DNA from: Pannonibacter sp. XCT-53
GTDB lineage: Bacteria > Pseudomonadota > Alphaproteobacteria > Rhizobiales > Stappiaceae
Reading direction: 5' to 3'
NCBI RefSeq assembly: GCF_009915765.1
Contig: NZ_JAABLQ010000002.1
Span: 372,001-436,000 of the forward strand
DNA length: 64,000 nucleotides
Positions 52,094 through 61,604 of this stretch are shown here, one piece after another. The stretch's first letter is position 1. Every line of letters starts with the position of its first letter. The translations under genes were made by a program, and so were the position numbers. The notes below the pieces were generated by a model. That model made no database searches and was not told the origin of the DNA. It saw nothing but the letters and a program-made list of their open reading frames with translations.

Positions 52094-52816
52094 ATGTTGT
52101 CCGAGTTGTCCAACCAGCTCCCCGAATTCCTGCATCCTGTCGTCGATCTGGTCGATCAGGGTGGCAGCGTGGTGGGGATCCAGCTGGTCATGTCGGTGAT
52201 CGCGCTCGCGCTGATCTTTGCCAAGCTGATCCAGTTCGCCCTTGCCGGCGCCGGCCGGTTCGGACGGGCCCGGCGGGCGCTTGGCCTGCATCTCGACGGC
52301 GACACGGCCGTCGCGCTGGCCACCGTCGCCGGACACAGGGGGATCCTCAACGAGGTGATGGCGCTCTTGCTGAAGGCGCAGACGCGGCCGGGCGGGGCGC
52401 GGGCGGACCTGCTGCGGGAGGACATCGAGCGCATCTGTCTCGGCCGTATCGCCGAGCTGCGGGCCTGGCTGCGCCCGCTGGACCTGATTGCCCAGACGGC
52501 GCCGCTGCTTGGCCTTTACGGCACGGTGCTGGGCATGATCGACGCCTTCCAGGCCATGCAGGGGGCAGGGGCGGCCGTGGATCCGTCGGTGCTGGCCGGC
52601 GGCATCTGGGTGGCGCTGCTGACGACGGCGGTGGGTCTCGCCATTTCCATCCCCGTCTCGGCGGTGGTGAGCTGGTTCGATGGCCGGATCGAGCGGACGC
52701 AGCAGGAGATGGAAGCGGTCGTGACGGCGTTCTTCACCGGTGCTGCGGCGGAACGCCCGGCGGTGTTGCCGGCTCATCTGGATGTCATCCAGGGTGGCAC
52801 GCGCCATGCGGTTTGA
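52094..52816 (+). CDS. exbB: ExbB, energy-transducing proton-channel subunit
   Basis: 240 residues from the ATG at 52094 with an AGGAA site. Three hydrophobic helices are visible, with the MotA/TolQ/ExbB channel motif LIAQTAPLLGLYGTVLGMID and GGIWVALLTTAVGLAISIPV. It forms the pentameric inner-membrane channel whose proton flow drives TonB. Overlaps the first exbD by 11 bases. Likely serves the TonB receptor encoded at 43462-45432. Confidence 0.93.
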   Translation: MLSELSNQLPEFLHPVVDLVDQGGSVVGIQLVMSVIALALIFAKLIQFALAGAGRFGRARRALGLHLDGDTAVALATVAGHRGILNEVMALLLKAQTRPGGARADLLREDIERICLGRIAELRAWLRPLDLIAQTAPLLGLYGTVLGMIDAFQAMQGAGAAVDPSVLAGGIWVALLTTAVGLAISIPVSAVVSWFDGRIERTQQEMEAVVTAFFTGAAAERPAVLPAHLDVIQGGTRHAV

Positions 52817-53189
52817 GCCGAGGGTCAAGCGCAGTCCGATCAGCCTGACGTCGCTGATCGACGTGATCTTCCTGCTGCTGCTCTATTTCATGCTGGCCTC
52901 GTCCTTCTCCCGCTATCACCAGCTGCCGGTGTCGAGCGCGGTGGCAGGCGCGGGAGCTGGGGCGCGGCCGGCGCTGCTGCGCCTGCATGGCGAGGGCAAG
53001 ATGGACCTGAATGGCCAGCCGCTCGAAAGCGCTGCCCTGGAGGCGGCGCTGGCGCCGTTCGCCAATGATCCGCTGAAGATCGTTGCCGTGTGGACCGGGC
53101 CGGGCGCTGCGGTGCAGGACTCGGTCGCGGTGCTGGCCGCTGCGCGCAAGGCGGGCGTCAAGGCCGTGCTGGTCAGCGGCCTGAACTGA
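52806..53189 (+). CDS. exbD: ExbD, first copy
   Basis: 127 residues from the ATG at 52806. The single N-terminal helix contains the essential aspartate in SLTSLIDVIFLLLLYFMLAS, followed by a short periplasmic domain. It starts inside exbB, so translation is coupled. A second, different exbD follows. Confidence 0.9.
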   Translation: MRFEPRVKRSPISLTSLIDVIFLLLLYFMLASSFSRYHQLPVSSAVAGAGAGARPALLRLHGEGKMDLNGQPLESAALEAALAPFANDPLKIVAVWTGPGAAVQDSVAVLAAARKAGVKAVLVSGLN

Positions 53190-53199
53190 GGAGCAGGCG

Positions 53200-53595
53200 A
53201 TGAAGTTCCGGACACCGCCGCGCCGTCAGATGACGGACAACACCATTCCCCTGATCAACATCGTGTTCCTGATGCTGATCTTCTTCCTGTTTGCAGGATC
53301 GGTCGCGCGTGACGACGCGCGGCGGATCACGCCGCCGGAGATGATCCAGAACGACGAGAACATCCGCTCGACGGGCGCGCTGATCATCGCCAGCGAGCAG
53401 GAGCTTTATCTGGAAGACAAGCCGGTGACGCTGGAGGCGGCGATTGCGGCGCATCTGGCCAAGGGCGGCGGGCTGATGCGCGTCGCCGCCGAGGCGACAT
53501 TGCCCTCCGATCAGCTGGAAGCGGTCCTGTCCGCGCTGACGGCGGCCGGGATCAAGGACATCGTGCTGATCACGCGCAAGGGGCAGGCGCAATGA
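53200..53595 (+). CDS. exbD: ExbD, second copy
   Basis: 131 residues. The membrane helix reads PLINIVFLMLIFFLFAG: the position of the proton-carrying aspartate of ExbD (LIDV in the first copy) is Asn here (LINI). The copy may therefore be non-conducting, dimerising with the first ExbD. The periplasmic domain (GALIIASEQELYLEDKPVT) is intact. It overlaps tonB by ATGA. Confidence 0.88.
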   Translation: MKFRTPPRRQMTDNTIPLINIVFLMLIFFLFAGSVARDDARRITPPEMIQNDENIRSTGALIIASEQELYLEDKPVTLEAAIAAHLAKGGGLMRVAAEATLPSDQLEAVLSALTAAGIKDIVLITRKGQAQ

Positions 53596-54527
53596 AGGCC
53601 TGGCATTACATGGGGGCCGGGCTGATCTTGTCTCTGGCGGTCCATGCGGCCGCCTCGGCCTATATGGTGCCGGACGAGGAGGCGCCCGAGATTGCAGCCT
53701 CCGCCGGCGGGGCTGTGGCCGTGGTCGGATCGCTGCAGGATCTGATCGAGGGGGCCGACGAGACCGTGATCGAGCCGGTCGAGACGCCGCTGGAGACGGT
53801 GCAGCCGGTGCAGCCGCAGCAGCCGGTGGAGACCGTGACGGCAGCCGTGGTGCCGCCGGTGGCCGATCTCGCGTCTGTTGCTCCGGTTGAACCATTGCAG
53901 CCGGTCGTGCCGCTGATGGCGGCCGCGCAGGCATCCGAGCCGCTGCCGGCAGAGCAGCCGGCGGTGATGGCGCCGGTGCAGCCGGTCGCCGAGACGAAAC
54001 CGGTGGACGCGGAGCCGCCGCAGACGCCGGAGCCTGCGCCCGTCGTGACCGCCCTGCCGGAGCAGAAGCCGCAGACGCCCGAGCCGAAAAAGCCCGCACC
54101 GAAGACGGAGCCGCCGAAGAAGGTGGCAAAGGTGGCCAAGCAGGCCGGCGCGGAGTTCAACAGCCAGCGCGGCGGCGAGGTGGTCACCAGCCCGACGGCA
54201 CAGTCCAATGCCAATGGCACGGCGGACGGGTCCGGCGACGAGCAGGGCGAGGGCGCGCGCACCAACTACAAGGGCAAGATCATCGCCAAGCTGCGCCGGG
54301 CCAAGCAGGCGCCGCGCGAGGGAGGGGCGGGAACGGCCACGGTGGAATTCACCGTCCAGCGCGACGGCAGCGTCACCGGCATCCGCGTGGTCCGCTCCTC
54401 CGGCAGTCCGCAGCTGGACGAGGCGGCCGTTGCCATGGTGCGCCGCGCGGCGCCGATGCCGGCGTTTCCCGACGAGATCCGTCAGGCGAGCCTGGCATTC
54501 CGGGTTCCGGTCGAATTCCGGAACTGA
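53592..54527 (+). CDS. tonB: TonB energy transducer
   Basis: 311 residues. An N-terminal membrane anchor (about 7-25) is followed by a long Pro/Glu/Val-rich spacer (about 60-190, with repeated PVQP and PEPK units) that spans the periplasm, and a C-terminal TonB domain beginning YKGKIIAKLRRAKQAPREG and ending PVEFRN. It transmits the energy of ExbB/ExbD to outer-membrane receptors. The start overlaps the second exbD. Confidence 0.93.
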   Translation: MKAWHYMGAGLILSLAVHAAASAYMVPDEEAPEIAASAGGAVAVVGSLQDLIEGADETVIEPVETPLETVQPVQPQQPVETVTAAVVPPVADLASVAPVEPLQPVVPLMAAAQASEPLPAEQPAVMAPVQPVAETKPVDAEPPQTPEPAPVVTALPEQKPQTPEPKKPAPKTEPPKKVAKVAKQAGAEFNSQRGGEVVTSPTAQSNANGTADGSGDEQGEGARTNYKGKIIAKLRRAKQAPREGGAGTATVEFTVQRDGSVTGIRVVRSSGSPQLDEAAVAMVRRAAPMPAFPDEIRQASLAFRVPVEFRN

Positions 54528-54862
54528 CGATCCGCAGCCGGGCAGGAACGTCATTTCCGCGTGATGCGGGCGGGCGATGGAAATTTCTTTCCGGTCCCGC
54601 TGCAAGAAGGGAACGTGATGCCTCGTTGCCGACGGGGCGGCGTGCGAAAAATTCACCAACAAAACGAGCCGCTCCGGGGAAGGGTGGTTCGGGAAACAGG
54701 ACGGAATGCGGCGTAGATCGCCCGCTCCATTGAGACAATCCATGGCGTTGGGAGGCGCCGGGCAGAGGTGAAACGCCATGCGCATGCTCATGTGTTGCTG
54801 CTGATCCAGTCCGAACGGACGCGCGTTTCCTGAAATCCTGACCCGCAGGGCAAGTTCCTTCC
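54528..54862. other. Intergenic region before metNIQ
   Basis: 335 bases containing no convincing gene. Since metNIQ is often controlled by a S-adenosylmethionine riboswitch I looked for one; the conserved segments of the SAM-II type found in alphaproteobacteria were not recognised. A loose inverted repeat (CATTTCC at 54550, GGAAATT at 54580) may end the tonB transcript. The metNIQ promoter must lie within it. Confidence 0.5.
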
Positions 54863-55951
54863 ATGTATCTTTCGCAGACCGGCGGTCCATCTGCCGCCCT
54901 TGCCGTTCCTCCTCTCGTTCTCTTTGAGGGCGTGACCAAGCGCTTCCCCGCCGCCGGTGGCGCGGGAGAGGTTGCCGCCCTCGACGGCATTTCCCTCAAC
55001 GTGCCGAAGGGTCAGGTCACGGCCATCATCGGCCGGTCCGGCGCCGGCAAGTCGACGCTGATCCGTCTGGCCAATGGCCTGGAAAAGCCCACCAGCGGCC
55101 GCGTCGTCGTCGATGGCATCGATGTGGCTGGATTGAGTGAAGGCGAGCTGCGCGGCATCCGCCGCGAGGTCGGCATGGTGTTCCAGCACTTCAACCTGCT
55201 GGCCTCCCGCACCGTGTTCGACAATGTCGCCCTGCCGCTGGAAATCGCCGGTGCCGACCGGGTCGCCATCGGGACACGGGTGAGCGAGCTGCTCGATCTG
55301 GTCGGCCTTGCCGACAAGCGCAACCGCTATCCGTCCGAACTGTCGGGCGGGCAGAAGCAGCGCGTCGGCATTGCAAGGGCGCTGGCGACCGGTCCGAAGC
55401 TGCTGCTGTCGGACGAGGCCACCTCGGCGCTTGATCCGGAGACGACCCGCTCCGTGCTGACGCTCCTGAAGCAGATCAACCGGGATCTCGGCCTGACCAT
55501 CCTGCTCATCACGCACGAGATGGACGTGGTGAAGCAGATTGCCGACGACGTGGCGGTGATCGACCGCGGGCGCATTGTCGAGCAGGGCAGCGCCTTCGAC
55601 GTGCTGGCCACGCCGCGCCATGCGACCACGCGATCGCTGCTCGCGGGCCTGCCGGGGCACCGGCTGCCGGATGCCTTCTCGCAGCGGCTGTCGGCTGCGC
55701 CGGTCGACGGCGGGCGGGCGGTTCTGCGGGTCGTCAGCGCCGCAGGAACGGGGAGCGGACTGCTCGCCGATCTGGTGGCGCCGCTCGGCGGCGCGGCCGA
55801 AATCATCGCCGGGACGGTCGAGACCGTCGGTCCCCGCAGCTTCGCCGCCTTCGTGGTGACGCTGCCCCCCTATCAGGCCGAGCAGATCACGGCGGCGTCG
55901 CCGTTGCCGGCAGGCCTGTTGAGCGCGGAGGTGCTGGGTTATGTCGCCTGA
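54863..55951 (+). CDS. metN: Methionine ABC transporter ATP-binding protein
   Basis: 362 residues. Walker A GRSGAGKS is at about 57-64, signature [16 protein letters not shown], Walker [14 protein letters not shown]. The extra C-terminal domain after about 265 is the NIL domain that binds methionine and inhibits transport, which identifies MetN rather than a generic amino-acid ATPase. It overlaps metI by 11 bases. Confidence 0.93.
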   Translation: MYLSQTGGPSAALAVPPLVLFEGVTKRFPAAGGAGEVAALDGISLNVPKGQVTAIIGRSGAGKSTLIRLANGLEKPTSGRVVVDGIDVAGLSEGELRGIRREVGMVFQHFNLLASRTVFDNVALPLEIAGADRVAIGTRVSELLDLVGLADKRNRYPSELSGGQKQRVGIARALATGPKLLLSDEATSALDPETTRSVLTLLKQINRDLGLTILLITHEMDVVKQIADDVAVIDRGRIVEQGSAFDVLATPRHATTRSLLAGLPGHRLPDAFSQRLSAAPVDGGRAVLRVVSAAGTGSGLLADLVAPLGGAAEIIAGTVETVGPRSFAAFVVTLPPYQAEQITAASPLPAGLLSAEVLGYVA

Positions 55952-56606
55952 GATCCTCTGGCTGATCGCCAAGGCCACGGGCCAGACCGTGCACATGGTC
56001 GGCGTTGCCGCCCTGGTCGGATCGCTGATCGGCGTGCCGCTCGGTGTCTTCCTCGCCACCTCGGGCCGGGGCGAGCTGTTCGCCGCGCCGGTGGCGAACC
56101 GGCTGATCGGCCTGGTGGTGAATGCCACCCGGTCGACGCCCTTCATCATCCTGGTGGTGGCGATCATCCCCTTCACGCGGCTGATCGCAGGCACGTCGAT
56201 CGGCACCTCGGCGGCGATCGTGCCGTTGACGGTGGCGACGGTGCCCTTCGTGGCGCGGCTCGTCGAGGCGGCCGTGCGCGAGGTGGACCCCGGTCTCGTG
56301 GAGGCCGCGCGCGCCATGGGCGCGACGCCGCTGCAGATCGTGCGCAAGGTGCTGTTGGCCGAGGCCCTGCCGGGCTTGACCCTGGCGCTGACGCTCACCC
56401 TCGTCAGCCTGATCGGCTACTCGGCCATGGTGGGCGCGGTGGGCGGTGGCGGTCTCGGCGACCTCGGCATCCGCTACGGATACCAGAGATTCATGCCCGA
56501 TGTGATGGCGGCGGTCGTCGTCGTGCTCATCGTGCTTGTCCAGCTTGTCCAGTCGGCCGGCGACCGTCTCGCCCGCCACTTCGACAAACGCGGTCGGCGC
56601 AGCTGA
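55941..56606 (+). CDS. metI: Methionine ABC transporter permease
   Basis: 221 residues, five hydrophobic helices, with the contact loop [20 protein letters not shown] and [20 protein letters not shown] typical of MetI. It homodimerises with MetN. The start lies within the end of metN. Confidence 0.94.
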   Translation: MSPEILWLIAKATGQTVHMVGVAALVGSLIGVPLGVFLATSGRGELFAAPVANRLIGLVVNATRSTPFIILVVAIIPFTRLIAGTSIGTSAAIVPLTVATVPFVARLVEAAVREVDPGLVEAARAMGATPLQIVRKVLLAEALPGLTLALTLTLVSLIGYSAMVGAVGGGGLGDLGIRYGYQRFMPDVMAAVVVVLIVLVQLVQSAGDRLARHFDKRGRRS

Positions 56607-56638
56607 CCGCATTTTCCAGACGAACAGGAGTTGTTCAC

Positions 56639-57421
56639 ATGCTGAAGTCCCTTCGCACCCTGCTGACCGCCGGCCTCGTGCTGGCTGCCGTTCCGGCCCT
56701 GGCCGAGACCGTCAAGATCGGTGTCACGCCCGGCCCGCACGCGCAGATCATGGAAGTCGTGCGCGAGGTCGCCAAGGCCGACGGCCTCGATATCGAGATC
56801 CTCGAGTTCTCCGACTACGTGGTGCCGAACCAGGCGCTGCATGACGGCGAGCTGCAGGCCAACTCGTTCCAGCACAAGCCCTATCTCGACAACCAGGTGA
56901 AGGACCGCAAGTTCGACATCGTCGATGTGGCCTACACCGTGAACTTCCCGATGGGCATCTATTCCAAGAAGGTGAAGAGCTTTGCCGAGCTGAAGGACGG
57001 CGCGGTCATCGGCATCCCGAACGACCCGACCAACGGCGGCCGCGCGCTGCTGATCCTGCAGGATGCCGGCTATATCAAGCTCAACCCGGAGAAGGGCCTC
57101 AAGGTCGGTCCGGCCGACGTGATCGAGAACAAGAAGAACTTCTCGTTCGTCGAGCTGGATGCCGCCCAGCTGCCGCGGTCGCTGGATGACACCGACGCCT
57201 CGGCGATCAACACCAACTACGCGCTCGAGGCCGGTCTCAACCCGACGACCGACGCGATCCTGAAGGAAGGCGCCAAGGCGCCCTACATCAACCTGATCGC
57301 CGTGCGCAGCGCCGACAAGGACGCCGCCTGGGTCGCCAAGCTGAAGAAGGCCTACCACTCGGACAAGGTGAAGGCCTTCGTGCAGGACACCTTCAAGGGC
57401 GCGGTCGTCCCGGCCTGGTAA
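56639..57421 (+). CDS. metQ: Methionine-binding periplasmic protein
   Basis: 260 residues with a Sec signal peptide ending PALAETV and no lipobox cysteine, unlike many MetQ lipoproteins. NlpA-family core: GVTPGPHAQIMEVV, ELQANSFQHKPYLDNQ and NTNYALEAGLNP. It delivers L- or D-methionine to the permease. A strong terminator follows. Confidence 0.93.
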   Translation: MLKSLRTLLTAGLVLAAVPALAETVKIGVTPGPHAQIMEVVREVAKADGLDIEILEFSDYVVPNQALHDGELQANSFQHKPYLDNQVKDRKFDIVDVAYTVNFPMGIYSKKVKSFAELKDGAVIGIPNDPTNGGRALLILQDAGYIKLNPEKGLKVGPADVIENKKNFSFVELDAAQLPRSLDDTDASAINTNYALEAGLNPTTDAILKEGAKAPYINLIAVRSADKDAAWVAKLKKAYHSDKVKAFVQDTFKGAVVPAW

Positions 57422-57445
57422 TCCGGCTGGCAATCTGACATCTGA

Positions 57446-57480
57446 AACGCCCGGCCTTCGTGCCGGGCGTTCCTGTTTTT
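57446..57480 (+). terminator. Rho-independent terminator after metNIQ
   Basis: A perfect 10-bp stem (AACGCCCGGC, 57446-57455; GCCGGGCGTT, 57462-57471) with a CTTCGT loop is followed by CCTGTTTTT. It is 25 bases past the metQ stop. Confidence 0.93.
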
Positions 57481-57542
57481 GCCGTGATCTGGCAGCATGT
57501 AGGCGCGAAGTCCCGGCTTGCGCCGGTCGGGCAGTGCGTTTA

Positions 57543-57563
57543 GATATGTTATATAGTTACATG
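57543..57563 (+). promoter_or_regulatory. Candidate Zur box before the COG0523 GTPase gene
   Basis: GATATGTTATATAGTTACAT (57543-57562), 14 bases before the GTG start, closely matches the left half of the alphaproteobacterial zinc-uptake-regulator palindrome (GATATGTTATA) with an imperfect right half. The ATGTnA and TnACAT arms are symmetric. It would repress the GTPase when zinc is plentiful. Confidence 0.6.
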
Positions 57564-57576
57564 AATCGAGGTCCGT

Positions 57577-58722
57577 GTGTCTCCGTCGCCGTCCGAACAG
57601 CCCGAGCCGATCCCCGTCCTGCTGCTGACCGGCTTTCTCGGGTCCGGCAAGACGACGCTGCTGTCCGATGCGCTGCGCACGGTGCTCGGGCCCGATACGG
57701 GCGTGGTCATCAACGAGTTCGGCACCGTGGCCGTCGATCATGATCTCGTCCAGGTCGGGCGGGGCGAGCTGATGCAGACCACCACGGGCTGCCTGTGCTG
57801 CCACGCCGGATCGGATGTCGAGGAGAGCCTCGGCCGCATCGTCGAGGCCATGGGGCCGGACGGCGAGCGGCGGCTGAGGCTGATGGTGGTGGAGACCACG
57901 GGCCTTGCAGACCCGGCGCCGGTGGTCAACCAGCTGCGTGCCTTTCCGCCGCCGGCGACCGGTCGGGGCTTCCAGCTCGCCGGCGTGATCACCACGGTGG
58001 ATGCAGCCACGGCGCTGGTCAGTCTCGACGGTCATCTGGAGGCCGCCAAGCAGATCGCCTTCGCCGATCAGGTCGTGCTGACCAAGACCGACTTGCTGGA
58101 CGCGGCCGGCCGGAGCGCGCTTGACGGGCTGACCGCGGCGATCCGGGACCTCAATCCCACCGTGCACATCCACGACCGGCAGGCGGCCGGCTTCGACATC
58201 GGCGCGGTGTTCACGCCGCGCGGCTATGACGTTGCCGCCCGGGGCGAGGACGTGCGCGACTGGCTGGCGCTCGAGCAGGTGCTCGGGACCGCCGACCGCC
58301 ATGGACCGGCGGACGCGGCGACCGGTGCCCGGCACGCCCGCCACGGCGGCGGCGTCACGAGCTTCGTCCTGACCAGCGAGGCGACCCTGTCGCGCGACGG
58401 GTTCTACCGGTTCCTGCGCACGCTGCAGCTGTCTGCCGGGCCGAAGCTCCTGCGCATGAAGGGCCTGGTCGTCTTTACCGATGAACCGGACCGGCCCTAT
58501 TCGGTCCATCAGGTGCAGCACATGCTGTCGATGCCGAAGCCGCTCGAGGCGTGGCCGTCCGAGGATCGCCGCTCGCGGCTGGTGTTCATCGTCGAGGGCA
58601 TTGATCCGGCGCCGCTGGCCGAGCTGTTCAAGGCGGCCGCGGAAGAGCGCGGCTCCTTCCTCGATTCGCTCATCGCCGACAGTCTCGGCAAGTGGTTCAA
58701 GTCCGGAAAGGCCAAGACATGA
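57577..58722 (+). CDS. COG0523/CobW-family metal-chaperone GTPase
   Basis: 381 residues; the GTG at 57577 is supported by a CGAGG site. Walker A GFLGSGKT is at about 19-26, the metal-binding GCLCC at 71-75, and the guanine motif TKTD is present. A histidine-rich linker (RHGPADAATGARHARHGGG, about 248-266) and a CobW C-terminal domain follow. Such proteins move zinc, cobalt or nickel to client enzymes. The Zur-like box upstream points to zinc. It overlaps the next small gene by ATGA. Confidence 0.92.
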   Translation: MSPSPSEQPEPIPVLLLTGFLGSGKTTLLSDALRTVLGPDTGVVINEFGTVAVDHDLVQVGRGELMQTTTGCLCCHAGSDVEESLGRIVEAMGPDGERRLRLMVVETTGLADPAPVVNQLRAFPPPATGRGFQLAGVITTVDAATALVSLDGHLEAAKQIAFADQVVLTKTDLLDAAGRSALDGLTAAIRDLNPTVHIHDRQAAGFDIGAVFTPRGYDVAARGEDVRDWLALEQVLGTADRHGPADAATGARHARHGGGVTSFVLTSEATLSRDGFYRFLRTLQLSAGPKLLRMKGLVVFTDEPDRPYSVHQVQHMLSMPKPLEAWPSEDRRSRLVFIVEGIDPAPLAELFKAAAEERGSFLDSLIADSLGKWFKSGKAKT

Positions 58723-59030
58723 CCTTCAGCAATCCGCTCGCCCCGCGCGCTCTGGCTGTCCCGACCCGGCTGCGCGAGGTCAAGGGCTGGGTGCGCAGCC
58801 ATTTCGCGCTCGACGAGGACACGGCCATCTCGGTGTCCGAACTGGCCTGCCGGGACGAGGGCTGTCCCGACATCGAGACGGTGATCGGCCTGCTGCGGGC
58901 CGGCCAGCCGGGCGAGGTGCACCGTCTGCACAAGCCGCTGCTGGAGATCAGCGAGGCGGACGTGGCCGCGCTGGCGCTCGTGTCGCGTCTGGCGCACGCG
59001 GCCGACCCGCACGGCACGGCGGCCGACTGA
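58719..59030 (+). CDS. Small protein with CxxxxC motif, partner of the GTPase
   Basis: 103 residues from the ATG at 58719 overlapping the GTPase stop. It contains SELACRDEGCPDIETVIGLL, where Cys-x4-Cys-Pro could bind a metal or make a disulfide. The rest is helical without signal peptide or membrane segment. I recall similar short proteins beside COG0523 GTPases but no named function. It could be a metal donor, client or adaptor. Confidence 0.7.
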   Translation: MTFSNPLAPRALAVPTRLREVKGWVRSHFALDEDTAISVSELACRDEGCPDIETVIGLLRAGQPGEVHRLHKPLLEISEADVAALALVSRLAHAADPHGTAAD

Positions 59031-59102
59031 GCGCGTTGCGGCTGGCCAGCGCCGCCGAAGCGGCGTATCAGTGCGCAAGGCGACCATGACGGGCAAGGTG
59101 GA

Positions 59103-61604
59103 ATGGCGGAGACGGACAGGGGGCGCTGGCTACAGGCCCGGCTCAACCGCTGGACGGGCGAGTTCGAGCGCCCGGCAGACGAGGCGGCCTATGCCCGGGC
59201 CACCTACCGCGAGACGCTCGGCTCGGCCCGGATCGGCATCATCGCCTCGACGCTGGCGAGCCTCTCGTTCCTGCCGCTCGACGTCGAGCTGATCGCGGCA
59301 CCGGATCTGTATCTCTTCGTCGGCATCCGGTTCGCCCTGCTTCTCGCCTGCATCGCCGCGCTGGTCGCGCTGATCCGTTATCCGAGCCTGCAGGCGGTCC
59401 TTGCCGTGACCTACCTGCAGCAGGGCCTGTTCTACTTCCTCAATGCCGTCATCTTCGACCATCCCGCGCTCACGCGGCACGGCGGGCTGCTGCTGCCGCT
59501 GATGGCGGTGGCCCTGCCGGTGCTGCTGCCCGGGCGGTTGTGGCAGGCGAGCCTGATGGGCGCCTATGCGGCCCTGGTCAGCCTCCTGTTCTGGGGTGTC
59601 CTGCGCACCCCGCCGGAAACACCGCGCGATCTCGGCGTGATCCTGCTGGTCACCAGCGTCGGCTTCTTCGTCGGGGTCGCCGCCCGCGCGCAGCTCAACC
59701 GCATGCGCCGCGACGAGTTCCTGCATATCGAACGGGAACGGCGGACCAATCTCGAGCTGCTGGCCGCCAAGGAGGCTGCGGAAGCCGGGGCCCGGGCGAA
59801 GTCCGACTTCCTTGCGGTCATGAGCCACGAGATCCGCACACCCATGAACGGCATTCTCGGCATGGTGCGGCTGATCCTGGACGAGCCGATCAGCGACAGC
59901 CAGCGCCAGCGGCTGCAGGTGGTGCTGCGCTCGGCCGAGGCGCTGCGGGTGACGCTGGACGATGTCCTCGACCTGTCGAAGCTTGATCAGGGCGCAGCGC
60001 CCTGCGAGCAGGTTCCGATGGACGTGGCGCGGGTGGTGCATGACGTCTGCGACCTGATGCGTCCGCGCGCCGAGGACAAGGGGCTGGTGCTGACGGCGGT
60101 GCTTGATGCGGACGTGCCGGCGCTGGTGCTGGGCGATCCTGCCCGGCTGCGGCAGGTGCTGATGAACCTCGTTGGCAACGCGGTGAAGTTCACCGGGGCC
60201 GGCGCGGTCTCGATCCGGGTGCGGAGACGGCCGGCCGCCGCCGCCATGGCGCGGCCCTGGCTGGAGATCGTGGTCGAGGACACCGGGATCGGCATTGCCC
60301 CGCAGCAGCTCGGCCAGCTGTTCCAGCCCTTCGTTCAGGCCGACGCCTCCATCCACCGCCGTTTCGGCGGATCGGGCCTCGGCCTTGCCATCAGCAAGCG
60401 TCTGGTGGAGGCCATGGGCGGGGCCATCGGCGTGAGCAGCGAGCCGGACCGCGGCAGCCGGTTCACCGTCGACCTGCCGTTGCTGGAGGCGCCCCCCGGC
60501 AGCGCCGTTCCGGCTGTCGCCGGTCAGGACCGCCCTGCCTCCGGGGGGCAGCGGCGGCTGTCGCTGCTGCTGGTGGAGGACAACGAGATCAACCAGCAGG
60601 TTGCCGCCGGCCTGCTCGCCCGGGCCGGACACCGTTGCACCGTGGCACCGGGCGGGATGGAGGCGCTGGCGCGGCTCGCCGAGGAAACCTTCGACGCGGT
60701 GCTGATGGACCTGCAGATGCCGGGACTGGACGGGTTCGAGACCACCCGCCGCATCCGGGCGCTGCCTGCCGGGGGCAGCCTCCCGATCATCGCGCTGACC
60801 GCGAATGCCATGCCCGAGGACGTGGCCCGGTCGCAGGCGGCCGGCATGAACGGGCATCTGGCCAAGCCGATCCGGCCGGACGACCTCGCCCGGGTGCTGG
60901 ACCGGCTCGCCGGCGGGCGCATCAGCTTGCCCGAGGGCAGTGACGTGCTGCTGGTGGGAACGGCGGATCCGATGGCGCGCCGCCGGCTCGAGGGCCTGGG
61001 CCTGCGGGTCTTTCCGATGGCCGACAGCGCGGCGGCGCTGACGATCCTGACCGCGCGCCGCTTTCCGCTTGTCGTCCTGCAGGCCGATGCCGGGGCGCCG
61101 GCGCTGCGGGAGCGGCTTGCCAGTCTGGGCGGCGGCTGCCGTCTCGCCCACTGGCGGCCGGCGGCATCCGGCGGACCGGAGCCTCAGACCGGGGAGCTGC
61201 TTCTCGATGCCGCGTCGGAGGATGACGATCTTCGCGCTATGCTCCTTGACGGTCCGGTGGCCCCGGAGGGGGGCACCGATCTGGGCGCCCTGTTCGACGA
61301 CGTGAAGATCCGGGCGCTGCAGTCGCTCTTCCTGCGCAACATGGTGGAGCAGCGGGAGGCGCTGGAACAGCACGGGGCAGAGGGCGACCAGATTGCCGCG
61401 ATTGCACATCGCGTTAAGGGGAGTGCGGCCAACATGGGCTTTGCGGATCTTGCCGACGCCGCCGGAGCCCTGCTGACGGCGAGCGGTGCGGACCGGCCGG
61501 GTGCACTGAACCGGCTGCGCAGCCGGCTGGACGACACGATCCACAGCATGGACAGGGCCCTGTCGGGGCCGCGTCCTGAGGACGGGACTGATCGAGGGGA
61601 ATGA
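59103..61604 (+). CDS. Hybrid sensor histidine kinase with receiver and HPt domains
   Basis: 833 residues. About six N-terminal hydrophobic helices (about 38-195) form a membrane sensor. HisKA carries His242 ([14 protein letters not shown]), and the ATP-binding domain has [15 protein letters not shown] and GGSGLGLAI. The receiver has VEDNEINQQ and phosphoacceptor Asp536 ([10 protein letters not shown]). A second receiver-like region (about 615-675, [20 protein letters not shown]) lacks the acidic and Asp motifs. The HPt domain has His769 ([14 protein letters not shown]). This is the TorS/ArcB-type four-step phosphorelay layout. It overlaps the regulator gene by ATGA. Confidence 0.92.
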   Translation: MAETDRGRWLQARLNRWTGEFERPADEAAYARATYRETLGSARIGIIASTLASLSFLPLDVELIAAPDLYLFVGIRFALLLACIAALVALIRYPSLQAVLAVTYLQQGLFYFLNAVIFDHPALTRHGGLLLPLMAVALPVLLPGRLWQASLMGAYAALVSLLFWGVLRTPPETPRDLGVILLVTSVGFFVGVAARAQLNRMRRDEFLHIERERRTNLELLAAKEAAEAGARAKSDFLAVMSHEIRTPMNGILGMVRLILDEPISDSQRQRLQVVLRSAEALRVTLDDVLDLSKLDQGAAPCEQVPMDVARVVHDVCDLMRPRAEDKGLVLTAVLDADVPALVLGDPARLRQVLMNLVGNAVKFTGAGAVSIRVRRRPAAAAMARPWLEIVVEDTGIGIAPQQLGQLFQPFVQADASIHRRFGGSGLGLAISKRLVEAMGGAIGVSSEPDRGSRFTVDLPLLEAPPGSAVPAVAGQDRPASGGQRRLSLLLVEDNEINQQVAAGLLARAGHRCTVAPGGMEALARLAEETFDAVLMDLQMPGLDGFETTRRIRALPAGGSLPIIALTANAMPEDVARSQAAGMNGHLAKPIRPDDLARVLDRLAGGRISLPEGSDVLLVGTADPMARRRLEGLGLRVFPMADSAAALTILTARRFPLVVLQADAGAPALRERLASLGGGCRLAHWRPAASGGPEPQTGELLLDAASEDDDLRAMLLDGPVAPEGGTDLGALFDDVKIRALQSLFLRNMVEQREALEQHGAEGDQIAAIAHRVKGSAANMGFADLADAAGALLTASGADRPGALNRLRSRLDDTIHSMDRALSGPRPEDGTDRGE

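Noticed and set aside
54528..54862. Possible S-adenosylmethionine riboswitch before metNIQ
   Set aside because: The conserved core of SAM-II and related classes could not be recognised by eye. A covariance-model search would decide.
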